The notes under the pieces: generated by a model
What the model was told of the DNA's origin: nothing
What the model saw: only the letters and a program-made list of their open reading frames with translations
The model's database searches: none
Made by a program: the position numbers and the translations under genes
Source of the DNA: MR-S7 sp000400995
GTDB lineage: Bacteria; Pseudomonadota; Gammaproteobacteria; Burkholderiales; Burkholderiaceae_C
Length of the DNA stretch: 64,000 bases
NCBI RefSeq assembly: GCF_045291395.1
Contig: NZ_CP152342.1
Location: forward strand, 372,001-436,000
Direction: 5' to 3'
Shown here: positions 8,583-16,810 of the stretch, one piece after another
Numbering within the stretch: the stretch's first letter is position 1
Layout of the letters: each line of letters begins with the position of its first letter

Positions 8583-10307
8583 CTATAGAAGCATCCTCGC
8601 CAGCATTCCCAGCAGGGCGACGACGGCCAGCGCCAGCAGCGCGGCCACGGCCTGCCAGAACGCCACCGGGTCGCGCTCGGCCAGCGGCGGGGCGCGGCGG
8701 CGGTGGAAGTCCGGGCCGGGTGCGCGCAGGTCGTGCGCGAACTCGCCCACCGCCTGCTGGCGCCGCGCGGGCTGTGGGTGCAGGGCCTTGCGCAGCACGG
8801 CGTCCAGCCAGGCGGGCAGGTCGGGGCGGTGGTGGGTCAGCGGCACGTAGCGCAGGCGGCGCGCATCGCTGCCGGGGCGCAGGCGCGCGGCCTGCAGGCC
8901 GTAGGGCAGCTGGCCGGCGAGCATCTCGTAGGCGATGGCGGCCAGCGCGAACAGGTCGGAGCGCGCGTCGCCGCCCTGGCCGGTGAGGTATTCGGGCGCG
9001 GTGTACTGCAGCGTGCCCTCGATGGTGGTGGGCGGCCCGTCGCTCGCCGCGTGCAGGCCGGGCACGTGGGCCGAGGCCAGGTCGATGATGCACGCCGTGC
9101 CCTGCGCGTCGATCACCACGTTGGCCGGGCGCAGATCCTGGTGCAGCACTTCGCGCCGGTGCAGGGCCTGCAGGCCGCGCGCGACTTGTTCCACGATGGC
9201 GCGCACTTCCTCCAGCGCGGGGCGCGGGTGGTCCACCATCCATTGCGCCAGGGTCTGGCCGGGCACGTATTCCAGCGCCGCGAACAGGTGGCCGCGCGGG
9301 CGCTGCGGGGCGCGGGCGCGCACTACGTGGGGGCTGTCGATGCGGCTGGCGACCCATTCGTCGAGCAGGAAGCGGTCGAGGAAGGCTTCGTCCTCGTGCG
9401 CGCTGGCGGCGGGGGTCTTGAGGGCTACGGGCTCGCCGGTGGCGTCGTCCACGGCCAGGTGCACGTGGCTGCGCGGGCCGACGTGCAGCGCACGCACGAT
9501 GGTGTAGCCCTCGAAGGCCATGCGCGGCGCGAACGGGGGCGGCAGGCGCAGGCCGTCGCGCGGCAGCAGGGTGTTCAGGCCCGTTGCTGCGGGCAGCGCG
9601 TCGATGCGCAGCAGTTGCACGGTGGCGTCGTCCTCGCTGCCCTGCGTGCGGGCGTGCTCGCACAAGGCGCGGGCGGCGGCGTCCAGGTCGTCGCCATGCC
9701 GGTGCAGCGCGGCGTGCACGGCAGCGGCGTCGAGGTGGCCGTGCGCGCCGTCGGTGGCCAGCAGGTAGAGGTCGCCCACTTCGGCGGGCCAGCAGCGCGT
9801 GTCGATCTCCACGTGCGCGTGCAGGCCCAGCGCGCGCGCCAGGTACGACTGGCCCGCGCCCACGTGCAGGCGGTGGTTTTCGGTCAGCGGCTCCAGCGCC
9901 TGCGGGTGCACGCGGCAGATGCGCGCGTCGCCCACGTGCAGCAGGTGCAGGTCGTGCCCGTGCAGGATGAGGGCGCTGAAGGCGCAGACGTAGCCGCTGT
10001 CCTTGTCGAAGCGCGCCGGGCCGCGCTGGTTCTGCGCGTGCAGCCAGGCGTTGGTGGCGGCCAGCACCTGCTGCGCGGCGCGGCGCACGGGCCAGGCGTC
10101 GGGCGTGGCGTAGTAGTCCTCCAGGAAGCCGCGCACCGCCGCGCTGCTGGCCACCTGGCTCACGCGGCTGGACCCTATGCCGTCGGCCACCGCCAGGGCG
10201 ATGCCGCGCGCCGCGCGCAGGTGGCCCGTGGGCAGCATGGCGCCGTGGAAGTCCTGGTTCACGCCGCCCTGCTTGCCCAGCGAGTGCTGGCCGAGCGTGA
10301 CCTTCAT
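8583..10307 (-). CDS. Bifunctional PP2C-type phosphatase / Ser-Thr kinase with C-terminal membrane anchor
   Basis: A 574-residue fusion. Residues 1-240 form a PP2C phosphatase (metal-binding Asp in VADGIGSS and ATDGAHGH; also HVGDARICR and SEDDATVQLL). Residues 265-520 form a protein-kinase-like domain with a Lys in VALKTPAAS, a catalytic loop HQDLRPANV in place of HRDLKxxN, and IIDLASAH in place of DFG. The last 25 residues are one hydrophobic helix, so the enzyme faces the cytoplasm from the membrane. Its start overlaps the stop of the formate/nitrite channel gene (ATGA), which places it in the nirBD operon. Such fusions are often linked to nitrate/nitrite genes; a role in tuning transport or reductase activity is inference. 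Confidence 0.85.
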   Translation of the reverse strand: MKVTLGQHSLGKQGGVNQDFHGAMLPTGHLRAARGIALAVADGIGSSRVSQVASSAAVRGFLEDYYATPDAWPVRRAAQQVLAATNAWLHAQNQRGPARFDKDSGYVCAFSALILHGHDLHLLHVGDARICRVHPQALEPLTENHRLHVGAGQSYLARALGLHAHVEIDTRCWPAEVGDLYLLATDGAHGHLDAAAVHAALHRHGDDLDAAARALCEHARTQGSEDDATVQLLRIDALPAATGLNTLLPRDGLRLPPPFAPRMAFEGYTIVRALHVGPRSHVHLAVDDATGEPVALKTPAASAHEDEAFLDRFLLDEWVASRIDSPHVVRARAPQRPRGHLFAALEYVPGQTLAQWMVDHPRPALEEVRAIVEQVARGLQALHRREVLHQDLRPANVVIDAQGTACIIDLASAHVPGLHAASDGPPTTIEGTLQYTAPEYLTGQGGDARSDLFALAAIAYEMLAGQLPYGLQAARLRPGSDARRLRYVPLTHHRPDLPAWLDAVLRKALHPQPARRQQAVGEFAHDLRAPGPDFHRRRAPPLAERDPVAFWQAVAALLALAVVALLGMLARMLL

Positions 10308-11113
10308 GCCGCGCGCTTGGGGGCGGTCTTGTAGTGGGTGGAATACAGCGTGGCGCCGACGAACGTGAGGCCGCCGACGAGGTTGCCCAGCACGGTGGGA
10401 ATCTCGTTCCAGATCAGGTAATCCATGATCGTGAAGTTGCCGCCCAGCATCAGCCCCGTGGGGAACAGGAACATGTTCACGATGGAGTGTTCGAAGCCCA
10501 TGTAGAAGAACACCATGATGGGCATCCACATGCCGATGGCCTTGCCCGAGACGCTGGTGGACATCATCGCCGCGACGACGCCGGTGGAGACCATCCAGTT
10601 GCACATCACCGCGCGCACGAACAGCGTGAGCATGCCCGCCGCGCCGTGCGCCGAGTAGCCCAGCGTGCGGCCCTCGCCGATGTGGCCCAGCTTCTGGCCG
10701 ACGGCGTTGGGCGCCTCGGAGAAGCCAAAGGTGAAGATGATGGCCATGAACACCGCCACGGTGATCGCGCCCGCGAAGTTGCCCACGAACACCAGGCCCC
10801 AGTTGCGCAGCACGCCGGCCCAGGTGGCGCCGGGGCGCTTGTCGATCACGGCCAGCGGCGCGAGCGTGAACACGCCCGTGAGCAGGTCGAACCCCATCAG
10901 GTACAGCAGGATGAAGCCCACCGGGAACAGGAGGGCGCCCAGCAGCGGGTTGCCGGTGTTGACGGTGACGGTGACCGCGAAGGCCGCCGCCAGCGCCAGG
11001 ATGGCGCCGGCCATGTAGGCGCGGATCAGCGTGTCGCGGGTGGACATGAGCAGCTTGGATTCGCCGGCATCGACCATCCTGGTCACGAATTCGGCGGGGG
11101 CGACGTAGGCCAT
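10304..11113 (-). CDS. Formate/nitrite channel family protein (FocA/NirC type)
   Basis: A 269-residue FNT-family pentameric anion channel with six membrane helices. Typical features are the N-terminal MAYVAPAEF, NTGNPLLGALLFPVGFILLY around the first conserved loop, and VRAVMCNWMVSTGV in the second half. Placed just downstream of nirB, nirD and the nitrate regulator, it most likely imports nitrite (NirC-like) rather than formate, though a formate role cannot be excluded because the genome also encodes formate dehydrogenase. AGGAG lies upstream of the ATG at 11113. Its stop overlaps the phosphatase/kinase start. Confidence 0.9.
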   Translation of the reverse strand: MAYVAPAEFVTRMVDAGESKLLMSTRDTLIRAYMAGAILALAAAFAVTVTVNTGNPLLGALLFPVGFILLYLMGFDLLTGVFTLAPLAVIDKRPGATWAGVLRNWGLVFVGNFAGAITVAVFMAIIFTFGFSEAPNAVGQKLGHIGEGRTLGYSAHGAAGMLTLFVRAVMCNWMVSTGVVAAMMSTSVSGKAIGMWMPIMVFFYMGFEHSIVNMFLFPTGLMLGGNFTIMDYLIWNEIPTVLGNLVGGLTFVGATLYSTHYKTAPKRAA

Positions 11114-11274
11114 GAGAACTCTCCTCTAGAGAAGCACCTGAAAAGTAAAAGGCGTCCTTCGCACCGCCCTGCGACGCAGGGGTGCGAAGGGACGCCTTCA
11201 TCCCGGAAACGGGGCCGTCTTCAGCCTCGTTGCGCGGGGTGAATGCAGGTTCCGTGCCAGCGTTCTTTGCGTGG

Positions 11275-11335
11275 ATGCTCCTGAAAAGGGAGCTGCCAGC
11301 GCTTGTCCAGCAAGCGCTGGAGGCCGAAAAGGCTC
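11275..11335 (+). repeat. Dispersed palindromic repeat, copy 3
   Basis: Reads AGCTGCCAGCGCTTGTCCAG then CAAGCGCTGGAGGCC. It is almost identical to copy 12 (41.2 kb). It sits between the NIT-ANTAR gene and the channel gene, inside a presumed operon. Confidence 0.75.
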
Positions 11336-12575
11336 AAACTTCCTTGGCCCGCACGAAGGCCAGGTCGGGCAGCGCCAGGGCGGCCTCGGCCACGTCGAGC
11401 AGGCGCCGGTTCTGGTCCATCGAGGCTTTCTGCAGCGCTCGGAAGGCGGCTTCCTCGGTCAGGCCCAGGCGCGCCATCAGCATGCCCTTGGCGCGTTCGA
11501 TCACCTTGCGCTCCGACAGTGCGCGGCGCGCAGCCTGCAGCTCCACTTCGGTGCGCGCCAGGCGCTCGGATTGGGCGTGCAGCAACTCGCGCAGCGTGGC
11601 GGCTTCGCCGGCGAGGGGATCGGCCGTGGGCGGCTGCTCGCGCAGGCGGCGCAGCAGCCCTTCGGAATCCTCCAATTCCTGCTGCGCCTGGCTGGCGTGG
11701 CGCGCGCATTCGGCGCGCAGGTGGCGCACCAGCGCGGCTTCCATGGTGCCCAATGCACCGATACGCTCGCTGGCGGCGGCGAACCATTCGCCGCTGGTGT
11801 CTGCATCCAGCGCTGCGCCGGGGCGTGCGGCGCAAAGTACGCGGCGCTGGCGTTCCAGCCGCGCCATGCCGGGGCCGAGCTGCAGGCTCTCCCATTCGGC
11901 GCGCAGCGCGGCATCGGCAAAGCCGGCGAACACACGCAGGCTCTGCTCCTGCGCGTCGATCAGGTGGGCGATGCGCTCCTGCTCCGCCGCATCGCACTGG
12001 CTCGATGCGAACAGGTGCGCACCCGCTGCGCGCTCCTGCCCCGCAGCCTCCTTGGCCTGCACGAGGTGCAGCAGCGCCACCAGCGGGCGCGAGACGCTGG
12101 GAACGCCGGGCAGCAGGCTGGCGTCGGCCACGTGCGAGAGCAGCCGCACCATGCCCGCGATGCGTTGGGTGAAGGCGGCGATGGCGTCCTGCGTGTGGGT
12201 CTGCCGCGCCTCGATGGCGGCGCGCTGCGCGGGCAGGGCCTCCAGGCCCAGCAGCACACTGGCCATGAGGCCGAGCATGGCGGCGTCCACGTCGGCATCG
12301 GCTTCATCAGGCCTTTCCTCACCCTGCGCGGCCAGCAGCGCATGTAGGCCTGCCAGCGCGGGGGCGCCAGCGTCGATGGCGGCGCGGCGCTCATCGGCGA
12401 AGCGCGCGCCGCCCGAGGCGAGGTACACGCTGCTCGCGCCGCGCTCGTGCTGCAGCGCGTGGATGCACTCGCGCAGCGCGTCCACCAGCGCGATGCGCGC
12501 GGCCAAGCGGCGCGCGGCCTGCATCTCCAGGCGCTTGGCGCGCAGCACCAGCCGCGTGGCGGGGGCTGTGCTCAT
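11334..12575 (-). CDS. nasR: Nitrate/nitrite-responsive antiterminator (NIT-ANTAR, NasR-like)
   Basis: A 413-residue protein with an N-terminal NIT sensor domain of about 300 residues, mostly helical, starting with the signature HERGASSVYLASGG near residue 37, and a C-terminal ANTAR RNA-binding domain of about 55 residues (ERAKGMLMARLGLTEEAAFRALQKASM). NasR of Klebsiella has the same design: on binding nitrate or nitrite it stops a leader terminator from ending transcription. Its ATG overlaps the nirD stop (ATGA). A terminator-like hairpin in the nirB leader (about 15.53 kb) is a plausible target. The last codons overlap repeat copy 3. Confidence 0.82.
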   Translation of the reverse strand: MSTAPATRLVLRAKRLEMQAARRLAARIALVDALRECIHALQHERGASSVYLASGGARFADERRAAIDAGAPALAGLHALLAAQGEERPDEADADVDAAMLGLMASVLLGLEALPAQRAAIEARQTHTQDAIAAFTQRIAGMVRLLSHVADASLLPGVPSVSRPLVALLHLVQAKEAAGQERAAGAHLFASSQCDAAEQERIAHLIDAQEQSLRVFAGFADAALRAEWESLQLGPGMARLERQRRVLCAARPGAALDADTSGEWFAAASERIGALGTMEAALVRHLRAECARHASQAQQELEDSEGLLRRLREQPPTADPLAGEAATLRELLHAQSERLARTEVELQAARRALSERKVIERAKGMLMARLGLTEEAAFRALQKASMDQNRRLLDVAEAALALPDLAFVRAKEV

Positions 12576-12895
12576 CCGCAGGCGACGAGCACCTGCTCGC
12601 CCTCCATGCGCACCGGGTGGGTGCGCACCGAGTGCTCGGGCGCCTCCAGGCATTCGCCGGTGGCCAGGTCGAAGTGGTTCTTGTAGAGCGGCGAGGCGAC
12701 CACGGTGCGCCCGTCCACGCTGCCCACCAGCCCGCGCGAGAGCACGCTGGCGCCGCAGGTGGGGTCCACGTTGTCGATCGCGTAGAGCTGCCGCAGGCCG
12801 ATGCGGAACACGGCCACGTGCCGCCCCTCCACGAGGGCGCACACGCCCGTGTCTGGCAGGATGGCGTGGATGGTGCAGACGGGGGTCCAGGTCAT
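12572..12895 (-). CDS. nirD: Nitrite reductase (NADH) small subunit
   Basis: A 107-residue NirD, the Rieske-like small subunit of cytoplasmic NADH-dependent assimilatory nitrite reductase. The fold pattern is visible (VFRIGLRQLYAIDNVDPTCG, then VASPLYKNHFDLATG), while the Cys-His pairs of true Rieske proteins are missing, as is normal for NirD. It follows nirB by about 60 bp with repeat copy 4 in the gap, and overlaps the nasR start by four bases. Length matches the family. Confidence 0.93.
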   Translation of the reverse strand: MTWTPVCTIHAILPDTGVCALVEGRHVAVFRIGLRQLYAIDNVDPTCGASVLSRGLVGSVDGRTVVASPLYKNHFDLATGECLEAPEHSVRTHPVRMEGEQVLVACG

Positions 12896-12916
12896 GGTGA
12901 TCTCCTTGCTCTTGTT

Positions 12917-12958
12917 TCGATAGCTGCTTGCGCTCGGTGGATGGGCGCTGGCGGTGGT
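12917..12958 (+). repeat. Dispersed palindromic repeat, copy 4 (degenerate)
   Basis: Reads CGATAGCTGCTTGCGCTCGG then GGGCGCTGGCGGTGG. The core is preserved but the 3' part has drifted. It fills the nirB-nirD gap. Confidence 0.6.
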
Positions 12959-15412
12959 TTATGCAATTGCCGTGCCGGGCGCGTCGCCGTTCACGAAGGT
13001 CTTGAAGCGCTGGCGCACGGCGGGCGTGGTCACGGCGGTCTTCCACTCGCACTGGTAGGTGTCCACCACGAGCTGCATCTGCGCTTCCAGCTCGTCGGCC
13101 AGGCCCAGGCTGTCGTTGATGACCACGTCCTTCACGTAGTCCAGCCCGCCTTCGAGCGATTCGCGCCAGGTGCTGGTGCGTTGCAGCCGGTCGGCGGTGC
13201 GCACGTAGAACATCAGAAAGCGGTCGATGAGCTGGATCAGCCGCTGCTTTGTCAAATCGCTGGCGAGCAGCTCGGCGTGGCGCGGCTTCATGCCGCCGTT
13301 GCCGCACACGTACAGGTTCCAGCCGCGCTCGGTGGCGATCACGCCCACGTCCTTGCCCTGCGCCTCGGCGCATTCGCGCGTGCAGCCCGAGACGCCGAAC
13401 TTGATCTTGTGCGGCGCGCGCAGGCCCTTGTAGCGGTTCTCCAGCTCTACGCCCAGGCCCACGGAATCCTGCACGCCGTAGCGGCACCAGGTGCTGCCCA
13501 CGCAACTCTTCACCGTGCGCAGGCTCTTGCCGTAGGCGTGGCCGCTCTCGAAGCCGGCGGCGATGAGTTCCTCCCAGATCGGCGGCAATTGCTCCAGCCG
13601 CGCGCCGAACATGTCCACGCGCGCGCCGCCGGTGATCTTGGTGTACAGGCCGTACCTCTTGGCGATGCGGCCCACGGCGATCAGCCCGTCGGGCGTGACC
13701 TCGCCGCCCGGCATGCGCGGCACGACGGAATAGGTGCCGTCCTTCTGGATGTTGCCCAGGAAGTAGTCGTTGCTGTCCTGCAGCTTGGCGAGCTGGGGCT
13801 GCAGCACGAATTCGTTCCACACCGAGGCCAGCACGCTCGCGGCCACGGGCTTGCACACGTCGCAGCCCAGGCCCTGGCCGTGCCTGGTGAGCAGTTCGTC
13901 GAAGGTCTTGATCCGGCCCACGCGCACCAGGTGGTAGATCTCCTGGCGCGAATGCGCGAAGTGCTCGCACAGGTGGTTGTTCACCGCCATGCCCTGCTTG
14001 GCCATCTCGGCCTTCATCACCTGCGTGACCAGCGGCACGCAGCCGCCGCAGGTGGCGCCGGCTTTCGTGCAGGCCTTGATCTGGGCGATGGTGCAGGCGC
14101 CTTCGCCGACGGCGGCGCGGATCGCGCCCTTGCTCACGCCGTTGCACGAGCAGATCTGCGCCGTGTCGGGCAGCGCGTCCGCGCCCAGTCCGGGCCGGGC
14201 CTTGCCGTCGCTGCTGGGCAGGATGAGGAACTCGGGGTCTTCGGGCAGCGCGATGCCGCCCCGCGCGATTTGCAGCAGCGTGCCGTACTCGTCTGCATTG
14301 CCCACCAGCACGGCGCCCAGCAGCGTTTTGCCGTCGGCGCTGGTCACGATCTTCTTGTAGATCTGCTTGCGCTCATCGACGTACTGGAAGTTGCGGCAGC
14401 CGGGCGTCTTGCCTTGCGCGTCGCCGATGCTCGCCACATCCACGCCCATGAGCTTGAGCTTGGTGCTCATGTCCGCACCCGCGAATGCGGCTTGCGTGTC
14501 GCCCGAGATGTGCCGCGCCGCCACGCCCGCCATCTCGTAGCCGGGCGCGACCAGGCCGTAGAGCTGCTCGTTCCACGACGCGCATTCGCCGATCGCATAG
14601 ACGTTGCGGTCGGCGGTGCGGCAATGGTCGTCAATCGCCGCGCCGCCGCGCGGTCCGGTCGCCAGCGCGCATTGGCGGATCAGGTCATCGCGCGGGCGGA
14701 TGCCGGCGGAGAAGACGATCATGTCCGTCTCCAGCCAGGTGCCGTCGGCGAACACCATGCGGTGGCGCGCGGTGGCGCCGTCGGTGATCTCCACCGTGCT
14801 GCGGCTGGTGTGCACGTGCACGCCCAGCGCCTCGATCTTGGCGCGCAGCACGCGGCCGCCGCCCTCGTCCACCTGCACGGCCATCAGGCGCGGGGCGAAC
14901 TCGACCACGTGCGTCTCCAGCCCCATGTCGCGCAGCGCCTTGGCGCACTCTAGGCCCAGGAGGCCCCCTCCCACCACCACGCCGCTTTTCGACTTGGCGC
15001 TCGCGGCCGTCATGGCCTCTAGGTCTTCGATGGTGCGGTAGGTGAAGCAGTACGGCCGCTCGCGCCCCGGCACCGGCGGCACGAAGGGCGCGGAGCCCGT
15101 GGCCAGCACCAGCTTGTCGTAGGGCAGCACCTCGCCGTCGGCGGTGGTCACGGTGTTCTTGCGCCGCTCCACTGCCACGGCGCGCGCGGCCAGGCGCAGG
15201 GTGAAGCCGGTCTGCTGGAAAAAGCCGGGCGGCACCAGCGAGAGGTCGTCCGCCGACTTGCCCGCGAAGTATTCGGAGAGGTGCACCCGGTCGTAGGCGG
15301 GACGGGGTTCCTCGCACAGCACCGTCACCTCGGCCTGCGCCAGCCCCTGGACGTGGAGTTCTTCGAGGAATTTGTGGCCCACCATGCCGTGTCCGATCAC
15401 GACGATCTTCAT
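12959..15412 (-). CDS. nirB: Nitrite reductase (NADH) large subunit
   Basis: An 817-residue NirB that reduces nitrite to ammonium in the cytoplasm with NADH. Order of domains: FAD/NAD-binding oxidoreductase (MKIVVIGHGMVGHKF at the N-terminus; VVVGGGLLGLECAKAL near 145), a BFD-like [2Fe-2S] region (CSCNGVSKGAIR near 415, CTKAGATCGGCVP near 450), then the sulfite/nitrite reductase repeats with siroheme-4Fe4S cysteines (CVGSTWCRYG near 638 and CTRECAEAQGKD near 675). Full length. The ATG at 15412 gives the Rossmann glycines at the very N-terminus; the frame extends 11 codons upstream. It is the first gene of nirB-nirD-nasR-channel-phosphatase/kinase. Confidence 0.96.
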   Translation of the reverse strand: MKIVVIGHGMVGHKFLEELHVQGLAQAEVTVLCEEPRPAYDRVHLSEYFAGKSADDLSLVPPGFFQQTGFTLRLAARAVAVERRKNTVTTADGEVLPYDKLVLATGSAPFVPPVPGRERPYCFTYRTIEDLEAMTAASAKSKSGVVVGGGLLGLECAKALRDMGLETHVVEFAPRLMAVQVDEGGGRVLRAKIEALGVHVHTSRSTVEITDGATARHRMVFADGTWLETDMIVFSAGIRPRDDLIRQCALATGPRGGAAIDDHCRTADRNVYAIGECASWNEQLYGLVAPGYEMAGVAARHISGDTQAAFAGADMSTKLKLMGVDVASIGDAQGKTPGCRNFQYVDERKQIYKKIVTSADGKTLLGAVLVGNADEYGTLLQIARGGIALPEDPEFLILPSSDGKARPGLGADALPDTAQICSCNGVSKGAIRAAVGEGACTIAQIKACTKAGATCGGCVPLVTQVMKAEMAKQGMAVNNHLCEHFAHSRQEIYHLVRVGRIKTFDELLTRHGQGLGCDVCKPVAASVLASVWNEFVLQPQLAKLQDSNDYFLGNIQKDGTYSVVPRMPGGEVTPDGLIAVGRIAKRYGLYTKITGGARVDMFGARLEQLPPIWEELIAAGFESGHAYGKSLRTVKSCVGSTWCRYGVQDSVGLGVELENRYKGLRAPHKIKFGVSGCTRECAEAQGKDVGVIATERGWNLYVCGNGGMKPRHAELLASDLTKQRLIQLIDRFLMFYVRTADRLQRTSTWRESLEGGLDYVKDVVINDSLGLADELEAQMQLVVDTYQCEWKTAVTTPAVRQRFKTFVNGDAPGTAIA

Positions 15413-15519
15413 CACGCTCACCTGCTGCTGTACGCACGTCGCCAAGGGGCACGCGCCGGGTTGGAAACACGGCAGGCGCAGGGCCTGCCCGGGGTTCCGC
15501 CGCCGTTAGCGGATTGAAG

Positions 15520-15590
15520 AAGCCCGCCGGCAACGCCACCGGCGGGTTGGCACAGTCAAAGCAAGCGCCGTGCCCGCGCGCATGCACCGC
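15520..15590 (-). promoter_or_regulatory. Candidate leader attenuator of the nir operon
   Basis: About 110 bases before the nirB start the minus strand can form a hairpin with 8-bp arms CCCGCCGG/CCGGCGGG (15523-15546) and an 8-base loop, followed by CTTCTTCAATCC. The base just upstream can form a longer-range stem (GGCAC ... GTGCC). This is the layout of a NasR-type leader in which an ANTAR protein releases a terminator, and such a protein is encoded in the operon. The U-tract is weak, so termination strength is uncertain. The region overlaps the divergent selD promoter zone. Confidence 0.4.
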
Positions 15591-15626
15591 GATGGGACGC
15601 GCAGTGAATCTGGGATGATCGCGGGC

Positions 15627-16675
15627 ATGACCACCTCTCCCCGTCTCACTCTCTCTCGCACGGCGGCGGCTGCGGCTGCAAGATCGCGCCGGGCGTGCTG
15701 TCCGAGATCCTGAAATCCAGCGGCGCGGCCGGCGTCGTGCCGGCCGAGCTGCTGGTCGGCATCGAGACCTCGGACGACGCCGCCGTCTACCGCCTGAACG
15801 ATAGCCAGGCGCTGGTGGCGACCACCGACTTCTTCATGCCCATCGTGGACGACCCGTACGAGTTCGGCCGCATCGCCGCGACCAATGCCCTGAGCGACGT
15901 GTACGCCATGGGTGGCAAGCCCATCATGGCGCTGGCGCTCGTCGCCATGCCGGTGAACCAACTGCCGCTCGACGTGATCGGCGCGATCGCGCGCGGCGGG
16001 CAGGACGTGTGCCGGGCGGCGGGCATTCCCATCGCAGGCGGGCACACCATCGATTCGGTCGAACCCATCTACGGCCTCGTCGCCATGGGCTTGGTGCACC
16101 CCGACCGCGTGCGCCGCAACGCGGACGCACGGCCCGGCGATGTGCTGGTGCTGGGCAAGCCGCTGGGCGTGGGCGTCTATTCGGCCGCGCTGAAGAAAGA
16201 GCAACTGGGCGACGCGCACTACCGCGAAATGATCGCCAACACCACGCGCCTGAACACCCCCGGCCCGCTGCTGGCCGAGCTGCCTGGCGTGCACGCCATC
16301 ACCGACGTGACGGGCTTCGGCCTGGCCGGCCATGCGCTGGAGATGGCGCGCGGCGCGGGCGCGACGGTGGCCATCGACTGGTCCCGCGTGCCGCTGCTGC
16401 CCGGCGTGGCCGATCTGGCCGCCGCGGGTTTCGTCACCGGCGCCAGCGGCCGCAACTGGGCAGGTTATGGCGAGAGCGTGGCGCTGGCCTCCGGCCTGCC
16501 GCCAACGGCCCAGGCGCTGGTGACCGACCCGCAGACCTCGGGCGGGCTGCTCGTGGCCTGCGCGCCCGAGAGTGTGCAAGACGTGCTCGCCGTGTTCCAG
16601 CGCGAGGGCTTTGCGCAGGCGGCGGTCATCGGCGGTGTGGAAGCAGGGCCGGCGCGGCTCGACGTGCGCGCCTGA
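15627..16675 (+). CDS. selD: Selenide, water dikinase with a 2-base N-terminal frameshift
   Basis: SelD makes selenophosphate, the selenium donor for both selenocysteine and 2-selenouridine. From 15656 on the frame reads SHGGGCGCKIAPGVL and then an intact SelD body (DDAAVYRL, TTDFFMPIVDDPYEFGRIAATNALSDVYAMGG). The only plausible start, ATG 15627 (MTTSPRLT), is in another frame. Removing one CT from the tract CACTCTCTCTCG (15648-15658) joins them as MTTSPRLTLSHGGGCGCK, exactly the family N-terminus. As written, translation needs either a 2-base slip or the GTG at 15695, which would lose the catalytic Cys (GGCGCK) and the ATP-binding Lys. Cys, not Sec, is encoded at the active site. Divergent from nirB. 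Confidence 0.8.
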
Positions 16676-16685
16676 TGCTCATCTA

Positions 16686-16738
16686 ATGATAGCTTCTGGC
16701 GCTTGCCAGAGAAGCGCTGGAGGCCGATTTGGCTTGTA
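16686..16738 (+). repeat. Dispersed palindromic repeat, copy 5
   Basis: Reads GATAGCTTCTGGCGCTTGCC then GAAGCGCTGGAGGCCGATTT. It lies between selD and mrp. Confidence 0.75.
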
Positions 16739-16810
16739 ATCTCCCCAGCCGGGCGAGTGGCACCGTGCGTTGGCTAGACTAGCCAGCTCCCACAAGCAAA
16801 CAACACAGCC

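Noticed and set aside
15695..16675. selD starting at GTG 15695
   Set aside because: It would drop the catalytic GGCGCK segment, which is clearly encoded just upstream in the same frame. The frameshift at the CT tract explains the data better.
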